The notes beneath the pieces are model-generated. The model did not search any database, was not told the origin of the DNA, and saw nothing but the letters and a program-made list of their open reading frames with translations. DNA of 64,000 nt, taken from NCBI RefSeq assembly GCF_051307055.1, contig NZ_CP149994.1:4092001-4156000 (forward strand), written 5' to 3'. Positions 7,968 to 15,363 of the stretch are shown piece by piece. A program made the translations under genes and the position numbers. Every line of letters starts with the position of its first letter. The stretch's first letter is position 1. Source of the stretch: Dryocola sp051307055. GTDB taxonomy: Bacteria; Pseudomonadota; Gammaproteobacteria; Enterobacterales; Enterobacteriaceae.

Positions 7968-9512
7968 ATGGATGTAGTTAAAAAGAGCCACTGGTGGCAA
8001 AACGAGGCGCTGAAATGGTCAGCGGTCGGATTGACAGGCGTGCTGGTTGGCTATCTTGTGGTTTTAATGTACGCCCAGGGGGAGTACCTGTTCGCCATTA
8101 TGACGCTGATTTTAAGCTCTGTTGGCTTATACATTTATGCGAACCGCAAGGCTTATGCCTGGCGTTATGTTTATCCGGGGCTTGCCGGGATGGGGCTGTT
8201 TGTTCTGTTCCCGCTGGTCTGTACCATTGCTATCGCTTTTACCAACTACAGCAGCACCAACCAGCTCACCCAGGAGCGCGCGCAGCAGGTGCTGATGGAC
8301 CGCCAGTATCAGGCAGGTAAGACCTTTAACTTCGGCCTCTATCCGGCGGGCGACGAGTGGCAGCTGGCCCTCACCGACGGCGAAAGCGGCAAAAATTTCA
8401 TTTCCGATAAATTCAAATTTGGCGGCGAGCAGCATCTGTTGCTCAAAGAGGCTGATGCGCCGCCTGCAGGCGATAAAGCCAATCTGCGCGTGATTACGCA
8501 AAACCGACTGGCGCTGTCGCAGATCACCGCCGAAATGCCGGATGCCAGCACATTAACCATGAGCTCGCTGCGCCAGTTCTCCGGTACCCGCCCGCTTTAT
8601 ACGCAGGGTGAAAACGGCGAGCTGACTAATAACCAAAGCGGCGTGAAGTACCGTCCAAACAACAACATCGGTTTTTATCAGTCCGTCAACGCCGACGGCA
8701 GCTGGGGCAACGAGCAGCTAAGCCCCGGCTACACCGTTACCATCGGCTGGAAAAACTTCCTGCGCGTCTTCCATGACGAAGGTATTCAGAAGCCGTTCCT
8801 CGCGATTTTCGTCTGGACAGTTATCTTCTCGCTGTTAACGGTTGTGCTGACCGTAGCGGTGGGCATGGTGCTGGCTTGCCTGGTGCAGTGGGAATCGCTG
8901 AAGGGGAAAGCGATTTATCGCGTGCTGTTGATTCTGCCTTACGCGGTGCCATCGTTTATCTCTATCCTGATTTTCAAAGGCTTGTTCAACCAGAGCTTCG
9001 GTGAGATCAATATGATGCTCAGCGCGCTGTTCGGCGTTAAGCCAGCCTGGTTCAGCGACCCGACCACCGCGCGCTCGATGGTCATTATCGTTAACACCTG
9101 GCTGGGCTACCCGTACATGATGATTCTGTGCATGGGCCTGCTCAAAGCGATCCCGGACGACCTTTACGAAGCCTCGGCAATGGATGGCGCAGGCCCGTTC
9201 CAGAACTTCTTTAAAATCACGCTGCCGCTGCTGATAAAGCCGCTGACGCCGCTGATGATCGCAAGCTTTGCCTTTAACTTTAACAACTTCGTGCTGATTC
9301 AGCTGCTCACCAACGGCGGCCCGGACAGGCTCGGCACCACGACGCCTGCCGGCTATACGGACCTGCTGGTGAGCTACACCTACCGCATCGCCTTTGAAGG
9401 CGGCGGCGGTCAGGACTTCGGCCTGGCTGCGGCTATCGCGACGCTTATCTTCCTGCTGGTCGGCGTGCTGGCGATTGTTAACCTGAAAGCCACCCGCATG
9501 AAGTTTGATTAA
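7968..9512 (+). CDS. malF: Maltose ABC transporter permease MalF
   Basis: Inner-membrane subunit of MalFGK2 that lines the translocation path and holds the sugar. The 514 residues equal the E. coli length. N-terminal membrane helices are followed by the large periplasmic domain special to MalF (about residues 90-275), then the core permease helices. The cytoplasmic EAA loop that docks on MalK reads EASAMDGAGPFQNFFKITLP. The ATG at 7968 has GAGGAAG upstream. It lies 105 bases after malE, a gap occupied by a repeat, and 12 bases before malG. Confidence 0.98.
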   Translation: MDVVKKSHWWQNEALKWSAVGLTGVLVGYLVVLMYAQGEYLFAIMTLILSSVGLYIYANRKAYAWRYVYPGLAGMGLFVLFPLVCTIAIAFTNYSSTNQLTQERAQQVLMDRQYQAGKTFNFGLYPAGDEWQLALTDGESGKNFISDKFKFGGEQHLLLKEADAPPAGDKANLRVITQNRLALSQITAEMPDASTLTMSSLRQFSGTRPLYTQGENGELTNNQSGVKYRPNNNIGFYQSVNADGSWGNEQLSPGYTVTIGWKNFLRVFHDEGIQKPFLAIFVWTVIFSLLTVVLTVAVGMVLACLVQWESLKGKAIYRVLLILPYAVPSFISILIFKGLFNQSFGEINMMLSALFGVKPAWFSDPTTARSMVIIVNTWLGYPYMMILCMGLLKAIPDDLYEASAMDGAGPFQNFFKITLPLLIKPLTPLMIASFAFNFNNFVLIQLLTNGGPDRLGTTTPAGYTDLLVSYTYRIAFEGGGGQDFGLAAAIATLIFLLVGVLAIVNLKATRMKFD

Positions 9513-9524
9513 GGAGCGACACTC

Positions 9525-10415
9525 ATGGCCATGGTTCAACCCAAATCACAAAAGCTGCGTTTGTTCACCACGCATCTGCTGTTACTGCTGTTTATCGCGG
9601 CGATCATGTTCCCGCTGCTGATGGTTATCGCCATCTCCCTGCGTCCGGGCAACTTTGCGACCGGCAGCATCATTCCCGACCAGGTTTCCTGGGAGCACTG
9701 GAAGCTGGCGTTAGGATTTAGCGTCGAGCACGCCGACGGCCGCGTTACGCCGCCGCCGTTCCCGGTCATGCTGTGGCTGTGGAACTCAATCAAAATTGCG
9801 GTGATTACGGCAACCGGCATCGTCGCGCTGTCCACCACCTGCGCCTACGCCTTTGCCCGCATGCGTTTCCCGGGCAAAGCCACGCTGCTTAAAGGCATGC
9901 TGATTTTCCAGATGTTCCCGGCGGTCCTGTCTCTGGTTGCGCTGTACGCGCTGTTTGACCGTCTCGGCCAGTACATTCCGTTTATTGGTTTAAACACGCA
10001 CGGCGGGGTGATCTTCGCCTATCTTGGGGGCATCGCCCTGCACGTATGGACGATTAAAGGCTATTTCGAAACCATCGACGGCTCGCTTGAAGAAGCGGCG
10101 TCGCTGGATGGCGCAACGCCATGGCAGGCCTTCCGCCTGGTGCTGCTGCCGCTCTCGGTGCCGATTCTGGCGGTGGTCTTCATCCTGTCGTTCATCGCCG
10201 CGATTACCGAAGTGCCGGTAGCCTCGCTGTTACTGCGTGACGTGAACAGCTACACCCTGGCAGTAGGCATGCAGCAGTACCTCAATCCGCAAAACTACCT
10301 GTGGGGCGACTTTGCTGCGGCAGCGGTCCTGTCCGCTATTCCGATAACCCTGGTATTCCTGCTGGCGCAGCGCTGGCTGGTAGGCGGCCTGACCGCCGGC
10401 GGCGTAAAAGGTTAA
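9525..10415 (+). CDS. malG: Maltose ABC transporter permease MalG
   Basis: Second inner-membrane subunit of MalFGK2. The 296 residues equal the E. coli length. The sequence is made of hydrophobic helices with the EAA loop EEAASLDGATPWQAFRLVLLP. The C-terminus AGGVKG, which reaches into the MalK interface in the known structure, is intact. AAGGAG precedes the ATG, and only 12 bases separate it from malF. It is the last gene of the operon and converges on psiE across a terminator. Confidence 0.98.
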   Translation: MAMVQPKSQKLRLFTTHLLLLLFIAAIMFPLLMVIAISLRPGNFATGSIIPDQVSWEHWKLALGFSVEHADGRVTPPPFPVMLWLWNSIKIAVITATGIVALSTTCAYAFARMRFPGKATLLKGMLIFQMFPAVLSLVALYALFDRLGQYIPFIGLNTHGGVIFAYLGGIALHVWTIKGYFETIDGSLEEAASLDGATPWQAFRLVLLPLSVPILAVVFILSFIAAITEVPVASLLLRDVNSYTLAVGMQQYLNPQNYLWGDFAAAAVLSAIPITLVFLLAQRWLVGGLTAGGVKG

Positions 10416-10486
10416 ATTTCCTGTAAACCTTTGTTTCATAGCTTTAAATGCCACTGTAACCCTCAACTTGTCCTCGTATCACTTCT

Positions 10487-10512
10487 GGCGGCCCACGGGC
10501 CGCCCTTTTTTA
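10487..10512 (+). terminator. Terminator of malEFG
   Basis: A GGCGGCCC/GGGCCGCC stem with a tight loop is followed by seven T on the plus strand. Its T tract overlaps the stop codon of convergent psiE. About 70 bases separate it from malG. Confidence 0.88.
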
Positions 10513-10917
10513 TTCCCGCTTCAGCCGACTGCTGTTACACAGCCAAAGCGTGATCACCAGCAGCAGAATCGCCCCGGAGTAGATAAGCACGTCCAGCGGC
10601 CGCTTGTGGTCGATGACGATCAACCGGACGATGGCGGTAATGCCGATATAAATAAAATAGCGCAGCGGGAAGTGGTAGCCGGACTGGAAGTATTTGACGA
10701 TCAGGGCAATAAATTCGAAGTAGAGAAAATAGACCACCAGCCCCTCAATAAACAGGTACTTGCTGGCCTGTTCGCTGGGGGTAAACAGCACGTTGGCAAG
10801 GTGGAGGGTTTCTTTACCGAGAAAGATGATAAGGATCAGGCCAAGCGCCAGCAGGCCCAGGTTCAGTACCGTTTGCAAGACGGTGGAGATCAGCTCAACG
10901 CGGGTGATAGTCGTCAT
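10510..10917 (-). CDS. psiE: Phosphate-starvation-inducible protein PsiE
   Basis: Small inner-membrane protein of unknown biochemical role; its E. coli homologue is induced by phosphate starvation. The 135 residues (E. coli 136) form four hydrophobic segments, with conserved FLGKETLHLAN, EGLVVYFLYFEFIALIVKYF and the C-terminal LWLCNSSRLKRE. Upstream on the minus strand is a GATCTGGATCCAGA palindrome (10969-10982). I could not confirm a Pho box. K-12 carries xylE between malG and psiE; here they face each other directly. Confidence 0.95.
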   Translation of the reverse strand: MTTITRVELISTVLQTVLNLGLLALGLILIIFLGKETLHLANVLFTPSEQASKYLFIEGLVVYFLYFEFIALIVKYFQSGYHFPLRYFIYIGITAIVRLIVIDHKRPLDVLIYSGAILLLVITLWLCNSSRLKRE

Positions 10918-11050
10918 AACAGCACCTTCAGGTTGGGGTCCCGAAACGCTGTTATACGTTGAAAATGTGATCTGGATCCAGACTGTTTACTTATATAAGA
11001 GCGCGTTTCCCCTCACTCCGGCGGGCAGGAAGAAAGTAAACGACGCTAGT

Positions 11051-11083
11051 CTGCCCCCTCTCCCGTTTAGGGAGAGAGGGCAG
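11051..11083. repeat. GC-rich hairpin downstream of yjbH
   Basis: CTGCCCCCTCTCCC pairs with GGAGAGAGGGCAG around a GTTTAG loop, with one bulge. It starts 14 bases past the yjbH stop on the minus strand. Without a U run it is either an intergenic repeat or a weak 3' stem-loop of the yjbEFGH mRNA. Nothing else is evident between psiE and yjbH. Confidence 0.55.
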
Positions 11084-11096
11084 GATGAGGAGAAAA

Positions 11097-13193
11097 TTAG
11101 CGGAAGTTCAGGCTCCGGTCGCTCGTCATGCTGTACAGGTCAAACTTGCGGCCCAGCATCTGTCCGCCATCGCGGGTGAGCGGCGTCCAGCCAATCTGCG
11201 CCCGGCTGCGGGTTGGCGACGAGGTAAAGATATCCAGCGGCACGTTCACATAGAAACCTTTGGTAAAGTCCCCTTCCCCATACTCCTGTTTCGAGACGTT
11301 AGTGATGGTGGCGTAAGTCCCGACCACGATGCCGCTGTCGAAGCGTTTGGAAATTTCCAGCGTGCCGCCCTTATCTTTCGCCAGATACTGGCCGACGCTC
11401 AGTTTCACCAGCACGTCATCGGCAAACGGCGGCGTCCAGTAGCCCGTCAGGTGGCCCGTCGGCGCGCTGTAATCGGTAAACTTCATCATGTCCTGCGCGC
11501 TGCGCCAGTCACGCTGTTTAACGTAGTTGGCGTTGGCCCCGATGGCCCAGTTGCTGTCCACAGGACGGTAAAGCACCTCAGCTCCCGCCCCGCCGTACAT
11601 GGTTTCAAGGTAGCCGCCGTAAACCTGCCCATACCAGCTATTCCCCAGATACTGGAAATAGTTGGCCTGCAGGTTGTTTACATACACGTCGTTTTCCACA
11701 TAGTCACGAACGTGGGTACGCACGCGTGGCAGCGTCGAATCCTTAGGCGGATTGGTGTAGTTGAACTTGTCGTAGTTATTCGCCAGGTTCGCAAACACGC
11801 TGCCGGTGGTCAGCAGGTGATCCGTCACCCACCAGTCGGCGGTTCCCATCACGCCCACCTGGTACATGTAGAAGCTTTCCGGTCCGCCAACGGACTGATT
11901 AAGCACCGGGTTTAGCGAGAAGTTCACGCTGGACTTGTCGATATAGTAACCCTGCTCGGTTTTCTCCGGCACTACCGGCTCAACGCGTTTTTGCGCCAGC
12001 TGCGTTTCGTGCCCCAGCGGTTCGCCCTCCAGATGACGACGCAGGCTGGCAACGTCCGTTTCGGTAGTCACCTGCGGCATGTTCAGACGCGTTTCGGTGA
12101 TGCGGATAGTACGGATATTTTCCGGCAGGTCGTTCATTACGATACGGTTGGCGCGCTCGATGCCTTCACGGGAATCGCGATATTTTACCTGCTCGCCGGT
12201 CACGTACATCGTGTCGCCTTTTACCTGCAGATTCGGGTTCGCAAGGCCCGCGTTGTACTTGAGAAGCGTAAGCTGATTGGCGACAACGTTGTGCTGCAGG
12301 ATTTCGTCCTGCGGATGCGGCTGGTATTGCGGACGGCGATTGTCGTTATAACCCGGCCGCAGGTCGTTGAAGTTAGTGCGCAGGGTGAAGCCAAACATAA
12401 AGGTATTGCCGCGCTCATAGCTGACGTTAACGTCGGCCCAATCGGTGATGCGATAGATAGCGCCGACGTTAACGTTGCTACGCTGTTCGAGCTTCCCGGC
12501 AAAGTCATGCGCGTAGTTGTTGCCTTCATACTCCAGCTTCAGGCGCAGCGGCTGCCACGGCGTCTGGTATTCGATCCCGCCGAACAGCGAGGCCGGGCCG
12601 TGGAACATGCCGCCAAAATCGAACGAGCCCGCCTGATTGTAGCTGTTGTCGCGGTTGCAGAAGCCGTTGCTGGCTTCGCATAACGGGTTTTTCACGTTGC
12701 CGCTGGTGCCCATATAGCCCCAGCCCATGCCGAGGGAGAAATCGAACGGCCCCCAGGCTTTGCTCGCCGCCACGAACTCGCCGTCGAACAGGCCCGTTCC
12801 CCCTAAATCGCGCACGCCGACAGAGACTTCCGGCAGGTAATATCCCTCTTCCCACAGACGGACCTTCATATCAAAAGCCTTGTCTTTATAGGTCTGATCG
12901 CCGGAGAACGCGTCTACCGGGCTGTACTGTTTAGTGCGCACGTCGGTATAGCGCAGCGTTGTTTCCAGCCACGGAAATAGCTGAATGGAAGCGGAATAGA
13001 AGCGGTATTGATCGTTATCACGGTAGTTTGCGCTGAACTCGCCGGTGGGTGCCATGCGTGCGGTCGGGGTTTGCAACAGGCCCACGCCGCCAAAATCAGA
13101 TTGCGAAGGGCCAACGGGCGCCGGAAACGTTTCGGCGTGACAGGCCGTTGAAACGGCCAGCGCCAGCAGGCTGTAGAGATATTTTTTTTTCAT
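11097..13193 (-). CDS. yjbH: YjbH, outer-membrane protein of the YjbEFGH exopolysaccharide operon
   Basis: Large predicted outer-membrane beta-barrel of the YjbH (DUF940) family, last gene of yjbEFGH, an RcsCDB-linked operon for an extracellular polysaccharide in E. coli. A TTG codon just upstream could extend it by one residue, but the ATG at 13193 gives 698 residues, as in E. coli, and overlaps the yjbG stop by one base (TGATG). A signal peptide (KKKYLYSLLALAVSTACHA) precedes ETFPAPVGPSQSDFGG. It ends SDRSLNFR, with a terminal aromatic near the end. The presumed role is export or anchoring of the polymer. Confidence 0.94.
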   Translation of the reverse strand: MKKKYLYSLLALAVSTACHAETFPAPVGPSQSDFGGVGLLQTPTARMAPTGEFSANYRDNDQYRFYSASIQLFPWLETTLRYTDVRTKQYSPVDAFSGDQTYKDKAFDMKVRLWEEGYYLPEVSVGVRDLGGTGLFDGEFVAASKAWGPFDFSLGMGWGYMGTSGNVKNPLCEASNGFCNRDNSYNQAGSFDFGGMFHGPASLFGGIEYQTPWQPLRLKLEYEGNNYAHDFAGKLEQRSNVNVGAIYRITDWADVNVSYERGNTFMFGFTLRTNFNDLRPGYNDNRRPQYQPHPQDEILQHNVVANQLTLLKYNAGLANPNLQVKGDTMYVTGEQVKYRDSREGIERANRIVMNDLPENIRTIRITETRLNMPQVTTETDVASLRRHLEGEPLGHETQLAQKRVEPVVPEKTEQGYYIDKSSVNFSLNPVLNQSVGGPESFYMYQVGVMGTADWWVTDHLLTTGSVFANLANNYDKFNYTNPPKDSTLPRVRTHVRDYVENDVYVNNLQANYFQYLGNSWYGQVYGGYLETMYGGAGAEVLYRPVDSNWAIGANANYVKQRDWRSAQDMMKFTDYSAPTGHLTGYWTPPFADDVLVKLSVGQYLAKDKGGTLEISKRFDSGIVVGTYATITNVSKQEYGEGDFTKGFYVNVPLDIFTSSPTRSRAQIGWTPLTRDGGQMLGRKFDLYSMTSDRSLNFR

Positions 13194-14050
13194 CAATCCG
13201 GTATCCGATGGGTCAGGGAAGTAAGGATTTGCTGGTTCAGTTCATTAAAATCAGAATCGAAGAGCCGTTCGGAGAAGCCGACAAAGAGTATGCTGCCCGG
13301 CAGTAATTCCACGTGGCGCTTATTCCAGTAAGCGATAGGCGCTTTTTCAGTTTTGCCATCGGGATAAACCACCCAGGCATAGCTGCGATCGGCCCCGCTC
13401 AACGTATTGACCTCTGCCAGATACTCATCCGCGCTGCGCCCGGCCACAAACGGCTTCACGCCCGGCGAGCTCACCAGTCCCATCAGGGTGATGGTCGCAG
13501 GCTGCGGCCCGGCCCACAGGCTGTAATCCCCAAGCAGAGTGACATTAGAACGAGGATGCAAGCGCACCCAGTCCGGATCGAGATCGACAAACTGCCGCCC
13601 CGTGACGTGGATGGCCTGCAGCTGCCGGCGCAGGCTGTTGATGGCCGCCGCGTCATCGCCCTCTTCCCGGGCTGCTAAGCTGCTTAAGGTCGCCAGCAGT
13701 TTCTGGTGCTGCTGTCTGGCTACCGCAGAAGCCTGCCGCTCGCTAATGACCGCGCCCGGCCACCAGGCATGGCTTAAGGAAGGTTGAGTGACTAAATCCG
13801 CCAGGCGCTCGACGCCGGTGATTTGCTCGGGCTGCTGGTGTTTGCCGGGATAAAGGGTGACGTTGCCGGCGGAGATAGCAAGCGAGCTGGTGAGCGTTAG
13901 CAGGCAGCCCACCAGCCATGAAACCCGGCGGGTGGCGCCGCGTTCACCCGCCCTACGCAAAACAATATATTTCTCGCTTCTTAGGGTGGATAAGCAATGC
14001 GCCATCCACCGCTTGTTGCCGCCGAGCGTGACTGGGGCTTTTCTTTTCAT
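13193..14050 (-). CDS. yjbG: YjbG, periplasmic capsule-biosynthesis-like protein with unusual N-terminus
   Basis: Predicted periplasmic protein of the YjbEFGH operon (YjbG, DUF1017), similar to E. coli YjbG (245 residues) from GNVTLYPGK onward: GADRSYAWVVYPDGKTEKAP, YWNKRHVE. The ATG at 14050 overlaps the yjbF stop (ATGA) and gives 285 residues. The hydrophobic signal core (WLVGCLLTLTSSLAISA) only begins at residue 45. Residues 15-42 are encoded by a copy of a dispersed hairpin repeat. Other in-frame starts are ATG at 14005 and TTG at 13960; the latter would leave a normal-looking Arg-rich signal peptide. The start is uncertain; the body is secure. Confidence 0.85.
   Translation of the reverse strand: MKRKAPVTLGGNKRWMAHCLSTLRSEKYIVLRRAGERGATRRVSWLVGCLLTLTSSLAISAGNVTLYPGKHQQPEQITGVERLADLVTQPSLSHAWWPGAVISERQASAVARQQHQKLLATLSSLAAREEGDDAAAINSLRRQLQAIHVTGRQFVDLDPDWVRLHPRSNVTLLGDYSLWAGPQPATITLMGLVSSPGVKPFVAGRSADEYLAEVNTLSGADRSYAWVVYPDGKTEKAPIAYWNKRHVELLPGSILFVGFSERLFDSDFNELNQQILTSLTHRIPD
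13927..14010. repeat. Dispersed two-hairpin repeat inside the 5' end of yjbG
   Basis: Two stem-loops: GGCGGGTG (13927-13934) pairs with CACCCGCC (13945-13952), and GGTGGAT (13985-13991) pairs with ATCCACC (14004-14010), separated by an AT-rich stretch. The layout and the CCCTACG and AGGGTGGA cores match the malE-malF copy at 7869-7933. Here it lies between the yjbF stop and the hydrophobic core of the YjbG signal peptide, and is open in the yjbG frame. Confidence 0.75.
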
Positions 14051-14685
14051 TCTTTTGCCGCCTTCAACAGAACCGTGGTAATCGGCCAGTAATCCGGGCC
14101 CAGGTATTGTTTTGACTGGCGGATCTGGCCTGCCTCATCCACCCAGTAACGGTTATGCCAGGTAGTACCCGCCGCGGTGACTTCTTCGTCAAGTACACGA
14201 ACCGGCGTCACGTTACTGCCGACTTTTAGCGTGTCGGTGCCGGACCAGGTAAACGTGGATCGCGCCGTGGCCATCCGCACCTGCTGGCGTTCGCTCCAGG
14301 CCATCTGCCGCGTCCAGCCTGCGCCGTCAATAATCTGGTTCGCCTTCGCCAGCGGATCGTCGGCCAGGTTGCTAACCTGCCGGAGATTGTCACCAAGGCC
14401 GACCGTCTTTACCACGCGTCCGTTTTGGGTAACGATTGTCGCCCGGTCCTGCGTCACCCACTTTTGCTGGCCGTTTTCGTCATACGCCAGCACCACAAAT
14501 AGCTGCGGGCCGTTGTTAATGCTTATGTACTGGCTGGCGTAGCGCATATTCTGGATGTCGTCATCGGTAAGCTGCACGCCGTCGCTGCCGACGATGCTGT
14601 GCCACAGCGACGAGCCGAGGCCTTTGGTCGTAGCGGAACAGGCCTGGAGTAACAGGCAAACAAGAAGGATTGAAAGTCGCTGCAC
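14047..14685 (-). CDS. yjbF: YjbF, lipoprotein of the YjbEFGH operon
   Basis: Predicted outer-membrane lipoprotein (YjbF/GfcB-like family) of the exopolysaccharide operon. The chosen GTG start at 14685 gives 212 residues, the E. coli length, with GGGGAC upstream. A further GTG at 14715 lies inside a hairpin and is unlikely. The N-terminus QRLSILLVCLLLQAC ends in a lipobox Cys. The family block GVQLTDDDIQNM is intact. It overlaps yjbG by four bases (ATGA). A stable UUCG hairpin separates it from yjbE. Confidence 0.92.
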   Translation of the reverse strand: MQRLSILLVCLLLQACSATTKGLGSSLWHSIVGSDGVQLTDDDIQNMRYASQYISINNGPQLFVVLAYDENGQQKWVTQDRATIVTQNGRVVKTVGLGDNLRQVSNLADDPLAKANQIIDGAGWTRQMAWSERQQVRMATARSTFTWSGTDTLKVGSNVTPVRVLDEEVTAAGTTWHNRYWVDEAGQIRQSKQYLGPDYWPITTVLLKAAKE

Positions 14686-14707
14686 GACGTGTCCCCGAAG
14701 GCTAAAT

Positions 14708-14727
14708 AACCACACCGAAGTGTGGTT
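14708..14727 (-). terminator. UUCG-loop hairpin between yjbE and yjbF
   Basis: On the minus strand AACCACAC pairs with GTGTGGTT around a UUCG tetraloop (C-UUCG-G closing), followed by ATTTA. It lies 21 bases after the yjbE stop and upstream of the yjbF start. It is a plausible partial terminator or 3' stabiliser giving yjbE more transcript than yjbFGH. Structure is seen; effect is inferred. Confidence 0.6.
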
Positions 14728-14748
14728 AGGATTAAAGCACCGTTAAAA

Positions 14749-14994
14749 TTACTGGGTGCTGGTCGTCGTGGTCGTGGTAGTCCCGGTATTAGAACCGTCG
14801 CCACCACCGGTTGCAGCAAGCGCTACCCCCACCGCTGACCCGACAGTGCTGGCGCTGGTCGCAGTAGAACTCCCTGCGGACACACTCGTGGCTTGCGCGC
14901 CGGCCGCCTCACCCACAGCAACCGGGTCAGCACTCGCCGCGCCAGCCGCTGCCAGCGTGAATATGGCTAAAGCGCCATAAATAACTTTCTTCAT
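14749..14994 (-). CDS. yjbE: YjbE, small exported low-complexity protein
   Basis: First gene of yjbEFGH. It encodes 81 residues: a signal peptide (MKKVIYGALAIFTLAAAG, cleaved near ASA) and then an Ala/Ser/Thr/Gly-rich mature part with SAGSSTATSASTVGSAVG and GGGDGSNTG, ending in a poly-Thr tail. The sequence is nearly the same as E. coli YjbE (80 residues). Its function is unknown; its place in the operon suggests a structural or matrix-associated role in exopolysaccharide production. Confidence 0.93.
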   Translation of the reverse strand: MKKVIYGALAIFTLAAAGAASADPVAVGEAAGAQATSVSAGSSTATSASTVGSAVGVALAATGGGDGSNTGTTTTTTTSTQ

Positions 14995-15319
14995 AACAAT
15001 TTCCCTTCATTGAATGAATGGAGATTTGCCCAAAAGCGTTTCAGGCGGGATCGAGTATACACAACAAGAGATGACAATCAGGGCGATGGGGAAATAGAGC
15101 GGGAGTTTTAAGATAAGTGGTAAAAATAACGCTTTTATCGTTATCTTAAATAAAATAATCATATAAAAAACAAAAGCTTAATAGCGTTATAAATAAAATA
15201 TATGATCTGATAAATCCGAAAGTAACCCAGATAAACTATCAGGTTAATGATATTTTTAGGATTAACCTCAACGGAAGGAATTGCGCATATAAGGAGACAA
15301 GGGGAATAATCTCATAAAT
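14995..15319. other. AT-rich gap upstream of yjbE
   Basis: About 325 bases without a gene, strongly AT-rich around 15110-15260. It must hold the yjbE promoter, in E. coli a target of the Rcs system. TATACT (revcomp of 15054-15059) could be a -10 element, but I could not place a convincing -35 or RcsB box. No ORF with a ribosome site and no repeat is evident. Confidence 0.5.
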
Positions 15320-15341
15320 AAGCCGGTATATTTACCGGCTT
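15320..15341 (-). terminator. Terminator of pgi
   Basis: A 9-bp stem AAGCCGGTA/TACCGGCTT with a short AT loop lies 23 bases past the pgi stop, followed on the minus strand by TATTTATG. It is the only strong hairpin in the gap. Confidence 0.75.
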
Positions 15342-15363
15342 ATTTCATTATGCGTCGAGCTTA

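Noticed and set aside
6966..8000. 344-codon minus-strand frame opposite malE
   Set aside because: Shadow of malE extending into the malE-malF repeat; no homology.
10918..11000. Pho box upstream of psiE
   Set aside because: psiE is phosphate-regulated in E. coli, but I found no convincing pair of CTGTCAT-like repeats in the right phase.
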